DNA of 64,000 bases, taken from assembly GCA_030692765.1 (NCBI GenBank), contig JAUYUB010000016.1:40341-104340 (forward strand), given 5' to 3'. Numbering within the stretch: the stretch's first letter is position 1; each line of letters begins with the position of its first letter. Origin of the DNA: Sulfuricurvum sp. GTDB taxonomy: Bacteria > Campylobacterota > Campylobacteria > Campylobacterales > Sulfurimonadaceae. The notes under the pieces were generated by a model. It saw nothing but the letters and a program-made list of their open reading frames with translations, was not told the origin of the DNA and ran no database searches. This document shows, one piece after another, positions 39,175 to 48,167 of this stretch. The translations under genes and the position numbers were made by a program.

Positions 39175-42100
39175 TTTACCAGCTCACTTTCCATCTGTGT
39201 AATGATTTTTCGAGTCTCTTCGCTCAAGGCCGCAAGGCGATTTATTTTTTCCTCAGAATCGAGGTTTGGCAGAGCTTTTTCGAGTGTTTCACAGTTATTT
39301 CCCAACGCTTCCAAATAGAGATTTCGTGAGATCCCTTTGAGGGAATGTACTGCCATTTTCAATGCTGCGGCATCTTCATGCTCCTCTTTGAATTGAGTCA
39401 AAATAGTTTCAGAATTGGTGATGAATTTTTTAAATAAATTGACCACGATTTCCTCGGGCAATTCTATTTTAGAAGCCACAGAAGCAATCAGGCTGCGAGT
39501 ATCGTGGACAACAGGCGCGGGACTCTTGGCTGAAGCCGTTTTGGTAATGGCATAAGAGGGGCAATAGTCATTGAGCAATTGGGTGAGTTCCGATTTTCGC
39601 AACGGCTTGATCAGATACCCGTCCAAACCTTGGGAGAGGTAAAGGGTAATGTTTTTGGCAACGGCATCGGCGCTTAGACCGATAATAGGGGTGTGTTTGG
39701 CTCCTGTTTCTTTCTCATACTGAAGTATTTGCCCGGTTGCGGTGATCCCGTCCATGTTTGGCATGTTGATGTCCATGAGTACGAGATCGTAGCTGCCTGT
39801 CATGAATTTTTTCACCGCTTGATAGCCATCATGGGCGAGATCATGTTTTATGTTTAGGCGGTTGAGAAGTTCTTCGATGTAGAGCTGATTGACCTCATTG
39901 TCTTCTGCGATAAGGATGTAAAGATTATCAAAGGTAACATTCAGCGGTTCTTCGACGTGTACCTCAATGTGCTGATCGTCGATCTCGAGTCGATGGGCGA
40001 TGGTAGACCAGCTGATCTCTTCATCTAAAAAGATTACATTTTCGCCCGAAAACTCTGCCGTGTATGTGCTCATATGGGAGGGGATGATAAATATTTTAGC
40101 GTGCGTAAAGCGTTTGATCATGTCGTGTATCTCTTGGACGCTCATCATGTCCATGAAGGCAATAATGTGACTTTTGGCCTCATCAACGAGCGTATCGAGG
40201 GTACTGTCTCTAAAAATATGAGAGTCACAGCAGGCAAATCGGTGGAGATAGCGTTCTACGAGTAAAAAACGTTCAGTCGGTTTTTCCTGCGGCAAATACA
40301 AATGGGTTGTGTGCACTTGGCACTGGTAACTTGGGGTATCGGCATTGTAGGAAAATTCAAAGAGGACGTTGAAAACGCTGCCCCGTCCAAATGTACTTTT
40401 AAACGATATTTTACCATTCATCGCGGCAATAATACGCGTGACGATATTCAGACCTAATCCTGTACCGCCAAATTCACGGGAGATGGAGTTGTCTGCTTGA
40501 ACAAACGGTTTGAAGATATTCTCTTTTTGTTCAGGGCGTACTCCGATCCCCTCGTCGGCAACGGTAAATCCGATTGTGACTTTTCCATCTGCGGTTTTGA
40601 GTTTTTTGATACGAACGTAGACTTTTTTACCGCTTGGGGTAAATTTGATCGCGTTGCTGAGTAAATTAATGAGCACTTGTTTGAGGCGCAAGAAATCCAC
40701 ATCCACGCTTGTTGGAAGTTTCGGATCGATGAATACGAGCAGATCAACCTCTTTTTTGTGGGCAATGGAATAAAAAGGATAAATGATCGATTCTAGTTCA
40801 CCGATGATGTTAATGGGTTCGAGATGCAGCTCCAGTTCCTCGCGGTCAAATTTCATAACGTCCAAAATATCGTTGATGATTTGACGCAGGGTCTCTCCGC
40901 TGTATTCAATCGTTTTGAGGTATTTTTTCTGCTGTTCGTTCAGCGGTGTTTCCGAGAGCAGTTCGGCAAATCCTAAAATACCGTTGAGCGGTGTGCGTAT
41001 CTCATGACTCATGGTGGCTAAAAATCGGCTTTCGGCTTCTGAGGAGGCTTTCGCCTCACGAAGCGCACGGTTAAGCTCGGTAATGTCCTCAAAAGAAACG
41101 AGGTAGCAGATACCTTTGGTGAAATGATTGTCCTGTACTTTTTCGACATGAATGGCAAATACATGATGGTTGAAAAAACGGTCTTTCATTGCCACTTTGA
41201 TGAACTGACCGCGCATATCGTACAAACGGTCCAAACAGACCAGTCGCTCATTGTTATCGATGTGAAAAAGATCGTCGGCGTCCAGAAAGAGATCACTGAG
41301 GTTGACAAATCCGCACTCTTTTGGGTCCAGGCTTTTGATCCCTAAAAACTCCATAAATCCGCGATTAGACTGAACAACCCCTCTGGATTTGTCTACCATA
41401 CATATAAGACTCGTTTGGGCATCGAGGACGTTTTGGATACGGCTGCGCTGTTCTTCTATCTCATGCTGTTTTTCAATGAGCGAAGTGATGTCATGACGGA
41501 TACTGATGTACTCTATAATGGTGTCATTGTCATCCAGTATTGCCGAAATGGTAGAATCAACATAGTAACTGCTTCCGTCTTTTCGTCTGTTTTTGATGAT
41601 CCCGCGAAACATTTTTTTGTTTTTGAGGGTTTCCCACATCTGTTCAAAAAACAGAGGATAGTTTTCAGGATGGCGTACAATACTGTGCGGTACTCCGATG
41701 AGTTCTTCTCGGGTGTATCCGGTTATCTCACAAAAGGCATCGTTGACATAGGTAATAATTCCTCTAGGATCAGCTTTTGAGACGATGGAACTTACATCGA
41801 TCATTGCACGCAGCTGGTTTGAGATACTTTGTTCGTGATGGAGCCATTTTTTGCTGATTTGATAGTCCAAATGATGAGTGATTTTAGAGAGGAGCTTTTC
41901 ATAGGGGTAGGGGCGCACTAAAATACTGTTGACCCCCATGCGGTAAAATTTTGAGCTGTAGTCTACTTCGGTTTCGTTCAGAAGTAAAACGATGGGGATC
42001 TCGGAAAGTTTTATGATACGTACAAAATGGATCAGAGAGAGTGCTTCTTCCAGGTGTTTGGGACTTGTAAAATCAAGGATCAGCAAATCAGGAAGTTCAT

Positions 42101-42647
42101 GGGCAGAGTCGTTCCATTTGTCCATAAGGGCAGAGCATGTGTCTAAAAAGCACAACTGATAGTCCCGGTGCATAACAAGCTGTTTGAATTTTTGCTGTGA
42201 AAACTCACTGCCGCCGATCATGCTGACATGATAGGCACCATTGTGTTTGATCGTTTTAAACAGGCGTATAAACTCGTTTGCCACATCCTCCAGAGGCTCT
42301 TCTTTGGAAAAAAATTCCAAGATTCCGGATTCAAACAGATATTCGCGCCGTTGTTGATTGGTATCTGCGGCAAAGATAACGACACCCGCCGCCTGAGGGT
42401 TCCTGAGATACTCGCGCAGTTTGAATTCGTCGCAGGCATCGAAAATCGGATCGAGGATGATAAAATCAGGATTCTGGACTAGGACGCCCGCTATTTCATC
42501 AGAAGTAAATGCCTGGAGTACCGAAGCACCGACAGCGCAAAGCTTTTGGGCTATATGGTTGTTGAGATTATAGTCTGAATCGATGAGCGCGATGGTAAAA
42601 TCGCATTTTGACGCATCGGGATGAGGAAAAGTGTTAATAATATTCAT
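39171..42647 (-). CDS. Very large soluble hybrid kinase: REC-REC-PAS-PAS-HisKA-HATPase-REC-HPt
   Basis: A 1158-residue protein with no membrane helices. Two N-terminal CheY-like folds (about 15-125 and 140-265) look partly degenerate; the Asp positions are in FIILDPIFD and LLILDFTSP. Two PAS domains follow (about 285-395, VNDAFCEITGYTREEL; and about 405-525). HisKA has TMSHEIRTPLNG. The HATPase has NLLSNAIKFT and GGTGLGL. An inactive CheY-like insert (about 790-890) precedes an active REC with MDINMPNMDG and an HPt with the phospho-His in AVHSLKGISR. This is a complete phosphorelay in one chain. The HD-GYP regulator is translated directly after it. Confidence 0.9.
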   Translation of the reverse strand: MNIINTFPHPDASKCDFTIALIDSDYNLNNHIAQKLCAVGASVLQAFTSDEIAGVLVQNPDFIILDPIFDACDEFKLREYLRNPQAAGVVIFAADTNQQRREYLFESGILEFFSKEEPLEDVANEFIRLFKTIKHNGAYHVSMIGGSEFSQQKFKQLVMHRDYQLCFLDTCSALMDKWNDSAHELPDLLILDFTSPKHLEEALSLIHFVRIIKLSEIPIVLLLNETEVDYSSKFYRMGVNSILVRPYPYEKLLSKITHHLDYQISKKWLHHEQSISNQLRAMIDVSSIVSKADPRGIITYVNDAFCEITGYTREELIGVPHSIVRHPENYPLFFEQMWETLKNKKMFRGIIKNRRKDGSSYYVDSTISAILDDNDTIIEYISIRHDITSLIEKQHEIEEQRSRIQNVLDAQTSLICMVDKSRGVVQSNRGFMEFLGIKSLDPKECGFVNLSDLFLDADDLFHIDNNERLVCLDRLYDMRGQFIKVAMKDRFFNHHVFAIHVEKVQDNHFTKGICYLVSFEDITELNRALREAKASSEAESRFLATMSHEIRTPLNGILGFAELLSETPLNEQQKKYLKTIEYSGETLRQIINDILDVMKFDREELELHLEPINIIGELESIIYPFYSIAHKKEVDLLVFIDPKLPTSVDVDFLRLKQVLINLLSNAIKFTPSGKKVYVRIKKLKTADGKVTIGFTVADEGIGVRPEQKENIFKPFVQADNSISREFGGTGLGLNIVTRIIAAMNGKISFKSTFGRGSVFNVLFEFSYNADTPSYQCQVHTTHLYLPQEKPTERFLLVERYLHRFACCDSHIFRDSTLDTLVDEAKSHIIAFMDMMSVQEIHDMIKRFTHAKIFIIPSHMSTYTAEFSGENVIFLDEEISWSTIAHRLEIDDQHIEVHVEEPLNVTFDNLYILIAEDNEVNQLYIEELLNRLNIKHDLAHDGYQAVKKFMTGSYDLVLMDINMPNMDGITATGQILQYEKETGAKHTPIIGLSADAVAKNITLYLSQGLDGYLIKPLRKSELTQLLNDYCPSYAITKTASAKSPAPVVHDTRSLIASVASKIELPEEIVVNLFKKFITNSETILTQFKEEHEDAAALKMAVHSLKGISRNLYLEALGNNCETLEKALPNLDSEEKINRLAALSEETRKIITQMESELVK

Positions 42648-42724
42648 GAATATATATTAGCATGATTATTAGAATATGTAAACTAATATCAATGATTAAG
42701 AAAGAAGTTTTATTCATTGGATAA

Positions 42725-43873
42725 TTAACCTTTTTCTTTGAGGAGTTGTTTGATGTATTCTTCGGTGGCTTTACGCTCTTCAATGTCTTCGATAACGGCG
42801 ATGTAGTGCGTGTGTACCCCATTAGAATCCATAATCGGAGAGATGGTCTCATGACACCAGTAGAGGGTACCGTTTTTTTTGCGATTTTTGAACTCCCCTT
42901 TCCATGTTTTTCCCTCGATGATAGTTTCCCACATATCCCTATACAAACTAGGTGTATTGAGATGGGATTTGATGATTGCCGGTTTATGTCCCAGTACTTC
43001 ATCGAGTTTGAATTTATGTAGAGTCAGGAAGGCTTTGTTGACATATTGGATATTTCCAGTCAAATCAGTGACCATGATCGCACTGCCGCTTTGTTCCAGC
43101 GCTTGGGTACGTAAACTGAGTTCTTGGCTATTGGCTTTAATTTCTTTTTCACTTTGAATGAGCTTGCGCCCTAGAAAATAGATACTTACCATACCGATAA
43201 ACCACAGCAGCGCATGGGTGACGAGAAGTTTTCGAGTGTTTTCTTTTTCTATCTTTTCGTAATTTTCCAGAGGTATGGAGACGTCGGTTGCTCCACCCAG
43301 TTCGCCTACTTTGAGTCCTGTCCATGCGTGGCACTTCATACACCCTTTTTCCATGTACAAAGGCTGCATCACACGCAGGTAGTTTTTCCCTTTGACGGTG
43401 GTTACTTCACGGTACTCTTTTTCACCCTTGATGAGATGCTCCAGCGCTTTTGATTCCCATTCATCGGGAGCATTTTCAGGATTTAAGTAGATTTTTGCGG
43501 TGATGCGGGCTTTGACGCCATAGAGCTTGGAATAGTCGTTCATGATGTCGCGCAGCATGGTGGCGGGATTGTAGAGGGTGAGAGTTTTACCAGAGGGGGA
43601 AACAATATCACGCTCTTTAACAATCGACATGTAAGGGTTGGGCTGTGTCTCTTCGTTTACAATTAAGTAGGCACCCCCATGACGTGTCGCCCAGAGACGA
43701 AATGCCATATCTTTGTCAAGATTTGTTTTGGCTTCCAGGTGAGCCAGCTCTTCGAGGTGCATTTTCATGTCGTTTAGATTCCACCACAGCGAGGTAGAAA
43801 TCATCACTGTAAAAACAGCCATAATGACTTTAAAATAATCGGATAATCCAAAAGAGTAATTGGATGAGTTCAT
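42725..43873 (-). CDS. Membrane haem-c sensor: DUF3365 (Tll0287-like) plus PAS, no kinase
   Basis: A 382-residue protein. TM1 lies at about 15-32. A periplasmic DUF3365-type domain (about 35-210) contains one CxxCH haem-c site, C178-M-K-C-H182. TM2 is at about 216-234, a short coiled linker at about 238-262, and one PAS domain at about 262-375 with ITDLTGNIQYVNKAF-like and WKGEFKNRKKNG motifs. It stops there, without kinase, GGDEF or chemotaxis output. Redox or gas ligands at haem are plausible signals. It may pass its state to a separate kinase, for example the divergent one at 43994. The start chosen is ATG 43873, with GAGG placed properly before it; in-frame starts at 43882 and 43888 are possible. 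Confidence 0.82.
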   Translation of the reverse strand: MNSSNYSFGLSDYFKVIMAVFTVMISTSLWWNLNDMKMHLEELAHLEAKTNLDKDMAFRLWATRHGGAYLIVNEETQPNPYMSIVKERDIVSPSGKTLTLYNPATMLRDIMNDYSKLYGVKARITAKIYLNPENAPDEWESKALEHLIKGEKEYREVTTVKGKNYLRVMQPLYMEKGCMKCHAWTGLKVGELGGATDVSIPLENYEKIEKENTRKLLVTHALLWFIGMVSIYFLGRKLIQSEKEIKANSQELSLRTQALEQSGSAIMVTDLTGNIQYVNKAFLTLHKFKLDEVLGHKPAIIKSHLNTPSLYRDMWETIIEGKTWKGEFKNRKKNGTLYWCHETISPIMDSNGVHTHYIAVIEDIEERKATEEYIKQLLKEKG

Positions 43874-43993
43874 CGGGTACATCCTCAATAAAAATCTGTA
43901 TCTCGCATCTGTATTTAATGTAACTTTATGAATTTTAGTGTAATCTAGTGAAATGATAACTTAAAGATTTTTGCTCAATGTGGAAGGAGTTTT

Positions 43994-45886
43994 ATGATTA
44001 GTAACGGGGCTAACAGTAAATCCAGGTGTTATGTGTGGGGTATCGGGGTTGTGTTTGTGTTGTTTGCAACGGTGTTTGGACTCTATGCATATTGCGAAAA
44101 AGCAATTGATATTGCCAATGATGAACGGGTAAAATCATATGAACTGTCCAAGGAACTGGAGGAGTCGTCCGATAACCTCACCCGCATGGTTCGCTCTTAT
44201 GTGAGCACGGGAGATGTAAAGTACAAAATAAAATATAATGAAATACTGAATATTCGCAATGGCGTGGCGCTCAGACCTGCTTGGGGAGACAATCTTTACG
44301 TAGAACTCTCAACGCTTAAGGCGCAACAAAAAATTCGCTACTCAAAAGCACAGCCGCTAATGGAGTTGATCAAAAAAAGCGGTTTTACACCCCAAGAGGT
44401 GGCAAAAATGGAAGAAGCCAAATACTATTCTGACGTATTAACAACCACAGAACGCAAAGCAATGGAACTGGCTGAGCATTCTAAACAAGAAAAAGCCCTT
44501 GCTCTCATATATGGGATGAAATACGATGAAGCAAAGGCGCGTATCATGCTCCCAATTTTAGAAGTGAATGATACGATGATAAAACGTACCAAAGAGAAAG
44601 TGGATGATGCAATGGTGATAGCAAAGGCAATGCTTTTGTTATTTGTCTTTATCGGTATGGTGCTGTTTTTTCTCTTGTTTCGCGCGTATACACTTTGGAC
44701 AAAACTTTATCACGAGCTCAATGAAGAAAAACACAATGCAGAAGCTGCCAAAGAAGCAAAGGGGAGTTTTATGGCGAATATGAGTCATGAAATACGTACC
44801 CCGCTTAACGGTATCGTCGGATTTGTGAACCTCCTGTCCAAAAGCCCTCTGAACTCGGAGCAGGCACGATACATCGGGATTGTTCAAAATTCGATTGACT
44901 CGCTTATGGTGATTGTTAACGATATCTTGGACTTTTCAAAAATAGCGGAAGGGAAAAAAGAGGTGGAACTTTTGGAGATCAATCCAAAAGTAGAGTTTGA
45001 AAAAGCGTTTATGTTGTTTGAACCCATAGCCAAAGACAAACAGATTGTGTACGAAATGCTGTTAGACTCTGCTCTCTCGCCATGTGTTAAGATGGATTTG
45101 TTTATGATCAAGCAAGTGATGCTCAATCTTATCAACAACGCGATCAAATTCACCCCGGAAAAAGGCAATATCACGATCAGTGTCGCGGTGTCTGAGGATC
45201 AATATACACAGCAAAGAGTGTTGTTTGATGTAGAGGATACGGGTCCGGGGATGTCCGAAGCCGCCCAAGTGAGTATTTTTGAAAGATTTACTCAAGCCGA
45301 TATTTCAACTACCCGTACGCATGGGGGGACAGGGCTTGGACTCTCGATTGCTTACTCACTCGTGGAGATGATGGGGGGAAAACTGCGTGTGCGCAGTGAG
45401 GAAGGAAAAGGGTCATCGTTTTCATTTGAACTTAAGATCGATAAATGTACCCAAAAAGTTAAAATTGCAAATTCATTGGCAGAAAAAATAGCAATCAACG
45501 ATGTGTTTACAGCGCCTGATATGCGTGTTTTGGTAGCAGAAGATCAAGATACTAATCAGATGATCATCGAGGAGTACCTTAAGCGGTACAAAATTCATCC
45601 AGATTTTGCTTTTAACGGAGAAGAAGCGGTTGCATTGGCACACAAAAACGTCTATGATCTCATCTTGATGGACATTAATATGCCGATCATGGACGGTATG
45701 GAAGCTACGGGACTGATCAAAAAAACCTATCCTGATCTGCTCATCGTAGCACTAACTGCTAATGCACTGGAAGGGGACTATGAGAAGTTTATGAAAGCGG
45801 GCATGAACGAGTATCTCACCAAACCGATCAATGTGCCGGCACTCGAAGCGATCCTGCGCCATGTTAGAGGTTTGAAGAACTCGTGA
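43994..45886 (+). CDS. Membrane hybrid histidine kinase
   Basis: A 630-residue hybrid kinase. TM1 lies at about 12-31. A helical periplasmic four-helix-bundle-like sensor (about 32-210) follows, then TM2 (about 212-234). HisKA has ANMSHEIRTPLNG. The HATPase has NLINNAIKFT, DTGPGM and GGTGLGL. REC has VLVAEDQ, MDINMPIMDGM and YLTKPIN. There is no PAS domain. AAGGAG precedes the ATG. It is divergent from the haem-PAS sensor with 120 bases between the start codons, and convergent with the nitrate reductase gene, overlapping it by 23 bases. Confidence 0.9.
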   Translation: MISNGANSKSRCYVWGIGVVFVLFATVFGLYAYCEKAIDIANDERVKSYELSKELEESSDNLTRMVRSYVSTGDVKYKIKYNEILNIRNGVALRPAWGDNLYVELSTLKAQQKIRYSKAQPLMELIKKSGFTPQEVAKMEEAKYYSDVLTTTERKAMELAEHSKQEKALALIYGMKYDEAKARIMLPILEVNDTMIKRTKEKVDDAMVIAKAMLLLFVFIGMVLFFLLFRAYTLWTKLYHELNEEKHNAEAAKEAKGSFMANMSHEIRTPLNGIVGFVNLLSKSPLNSEQARYIGIVQNSIDSLMVIVNDILDFSKIAEGKKEVELLEINPKVEFEKAFMLFEPIAKDKQIVYEMLLDSALSPCVKMDLFMIKQVMLNLINNAIKFTPEKGNITISVAVSEDQYTQQRVLFDVEDTGPGMSEAAQVSIFERFTQADISTTRTHGGTGLGLSIAYSLVEMMGGKLRVRSEEGKGSSFSFELKIDKCTQKVKIANSLAEKIAINDVFTAPDMRVLVAEDQDTNQMIIEEYLKRYKIHPDFAFNGEEAVALAHKNVYDLILMDINMPIMDGMEATGLIKKTYPDLLIVALTANALEGDYEKFMKAGMNEYLTKPINVPALEAILRHVRGLKNS

Positions 45887-48158
45887 CAGCGCTCTTATAA
45901 AGATCGGATGTTGCACTTTTTTCGTGTGATAGTTCCCCTTTGATCTGCGGTGATTTCATCACGATCCCCTGCGGTACTTTTTGCGAATGCAGCTGTACCG
46001 CTGTTTGTTTATAATTTGGCTCGCCTGATTTTGGGCAAAAGAGGCTTGGGGTGAGGGTGTTGATGAGCTGGGTGTTAAAATGAAACGGGACAAACACATC
46101 CCCCTCTCGTACTGTTTGTGTGACGCGTACCACGATGTTATCCACACGTCCCCGTGCTGAACTGATACTGAGGCGATCGCCGCTTTTTACTTCTAGTGCC
46201 AATGCGTCTGCGGGATTGATATCGACCCATGCTTCGGGTGCTAAATCGTTGAGTATAGCGATATCGCCTGTTTTGGTGCGGGTGTGCCACTGCTCGACCG
46301 TGCGCCCTGTATTGAGGATGATAGGAAATTTCTCCCCTGTCGGTTCTTGCAGTGGTATCCACTCTAATGGCAACAATTTGGCTTTGCCATCGTAGGTACG
46401 AAAGGCGATATCGGGAGTGTAGAGTCGAGGGGAGCCTAGTGGGAACTGCGCGTTGCATGGCCACTGTATCCCGCCGTTTTGTTCCATCATCTCGTAGCTC
46501 ATCCCTGAATAATCACACAGCTGACCTCGGCTGACCCGTTTCCACTCCTCAAACGCATCGGAGGGAGTTTGCCAGTTTGGATATATCAGTTCTCGTATCC
46601 CGTCGAAATAGCCGCTTAATTCGAGGAAGATATCAAAATCGCTTTTGGCGATTCCCGGAGGATTGACCGCTTTATTCGCACGGTTGCATCGGCGCTCAGA
46701 ATTGGTATAGCTCCCCTCTTTTTCTCCCCATGTCCCTGCTGCAAAAATCACGTCGGCGAGCTGTGCCGTATCGGACATAAAGGCGTCTTGGACGACGAGT
46801 ATTTCGAGTTTGCCGAGGGCTTTGCGCAATCTCGTCTGATCGACAAAACTGACCAACGGATTGGTCGCAACCACCCAGAGTGCTTTTATCTCGCCACGTT
46901 CGATGGCTTCGATGATCTCACCGTATTTGTAGCCGCGAGATGTGGGGATAATCTCTAGTGGAACGTTGATGATGTTAGCATAGTCTTGTGCCGCTTTTTC
47001 ATCGCCGTAGTTTCGATATCCCGGTAGAGAGGATGTGAAACCTGTCTCACGTGTTCCCATCGCATTACACTGTCCCGTGATGGAAAATGGTGCGGCACCA
47101 GGACGGCCGATCTGTCCCGTAAGCAGGTGCAGATTCACGATAGCACTGACGGTATCGGTTCCCATATACGATTGATTGACTCCCATCGTCCATGCGCTGA
47201 GCACGGCGTCCGATGATGCATAACTGCGTGCGATCTCATAGAGGGTTTTGACATCGATTCCTGTGATGTTGGCAACCTCTTGAGGAGGATAGTTTTGCAG
47301 ATGCTTGCGTAGATCGCCCAATCCTGTGACGTTGTTTTTTAGATACTCACTGTTTTCCCACCCTTGTTCAAGGATAATGTACGCCAGACCATTGAACAGA
47401 GCTAAATCGGTACGCGGTTTGAGGGGGATAAACATGTCCGCCATTTGAGCTGTTTTGGATTTACGCGGATCGATAACGATGATCTTGGGTTTGTTAGGAT
47501 TTTTCTCGATGTGCAGTTTGAGAATGGGGTGATTGTCAGAGATGTTGGCACCTACCAAGACAATGACGTTTGCATGCATAAAATCTTCATAGGAGCCCGT
47601 AGGACCATCGGAACCAAGTGATTGTTTGTACCCCATAACGGCAGATGCCATACATAAGGTGGTATTACCATCATAGTTGTTAGTACGTAGACCTAGTTGG
47701 ACGAGTTTACCCAGGGTATAAAACTCTTCGGTGAGCAGTTGTCCTGTAGAGATAACACCGATCGCTTTTGCGCCGTGTCTTATTGTAATGTCTTTAAATT
47801 TTTCGGAAACTTGGGTAAATGCATCTTCCCAAGTAGTGTTTTGAAGTTTGCCGTTTTTACGGTTCATCGGAGCTAAGATACGGTTGGACGAGGTGAGCAT
47901 CTCGTGTTCGCTCAATCCCTTGGGACACAGGGTTCCCATGTTAACGCTATGACGCGAGTTGCCTTTGGTATAGACGGCATGTCCATCTTTTACACCGATG
48001 TACAAACCGCATCCGACACCGCAATATCCGCAGGTGGAAAAGATCCATTTATCCGGTTTTTTGGCATCACTGATACGCCCGAACATCGGATCATCACTCA
48101 TAGCATACTTAGCGGCTTTGATGTCAAGACCTAAAAAGTTTTTGATGGTGTTAAACAT
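45864..48158 (-). CDS. nasA: Assimilatory-type nitrate reductase catalytic subunit (NasA-like)
   Basis: A 764-residue molybdenum bis-MGD enzyme, predicted to reduce nitrate to nitrite. The N-terminal 4Fe-4S site is FSTCGYCGVGCG with LCPKGLS further on. The Mo-ligand Cys is in NTTLCMASAVMGYKQSLG. The SYEDFMHANVIVLVGANISDNHP block and the C-terminal molydopterin-binding domain (LNTGRTVEQWHTRTKTG) are like NasA/NarB. It lacks a Tat signal, so it should be cytoplasmic and assimilatory rather than a periplasmic Nap. It is 9 bases from a BC-fusion gene, then nirA and cobA. The nearest alternatives are formate dehydrogenase-like enzymes, less likely from context. Confidence 0.88.
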   Translation of the reverse strand: MFNTIKNFLGLDIKAAKYAMSDDPMFGRISDAKKPDKWIFSTCGYCGVGCGLYIGVKDGHAVYTKGNSRHSVNMGTLCPKGLSEHEMLTSSNRILAPMNRKNGKLQNTTWEDAFTQVSEKFKDITIRHGAKAIGVISTGQLLTEEFYTLGKLVQLGLRTNNYDGNTTLCMASAVMGYKQSLGSDGPTGSYEDFMHANVIVLVGANISDNHPILKLHIEKNPNKPKIIVIDPRKSKTAQMADMFIPLKPRTDLALFNGLAYIILEQGWENSEYLKNNVTGLGDLRKHLQNYPPQEVANITGIDVKTLYEIARSYASSDAVLSAWTMGVNQSYMGTDTVSAIVNLHLLTGQIGRPGAAPFSITGQCNAMGTRETGFTSSLPGYRNYGDEKAAQDYANIINVPLEIIPTSRGYKYGEIIEAIERGEIKALWVVATNPLVSFVDQTRLRKALGKLEILVVQDAFMSDTAQLADVIFAAGTWGEKEGSYTNSERRCNRANKAVNPPGIAKSDFDIFLELSGYFDGIRELIYPNWQTPSDAFEEWKRVSRGQLCDYSGMSYEMMEQNGGIQWPCNAQFPLGSPRLYTPDIAFRTYDGKAKLLPLEWIPLQEPTGEKFPIILNTGRTVEQWHTRTKTGDIAILNDLAPEAWVDINPADALALEVKSGDRLSISSARGRVDNIVVRVTQTVREGDVFVPFHFNTQLINTLTPSLFCPKSGEPNYKQTAVQLHSQKVPQGIVMKSPQIKGELSHEKSATSDLYKSAVTSSSNL

Positions 48159-48167
48159 GCATTACTC

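Noticed and set aside
45864..48158. Periplasmic nitrate reductase NapA or formate dehydrogenase
   Set aside because: There is no Tat signal and no napB/napC/napG genes, and the neighbours are nirA and cobA, which fit assimilation.
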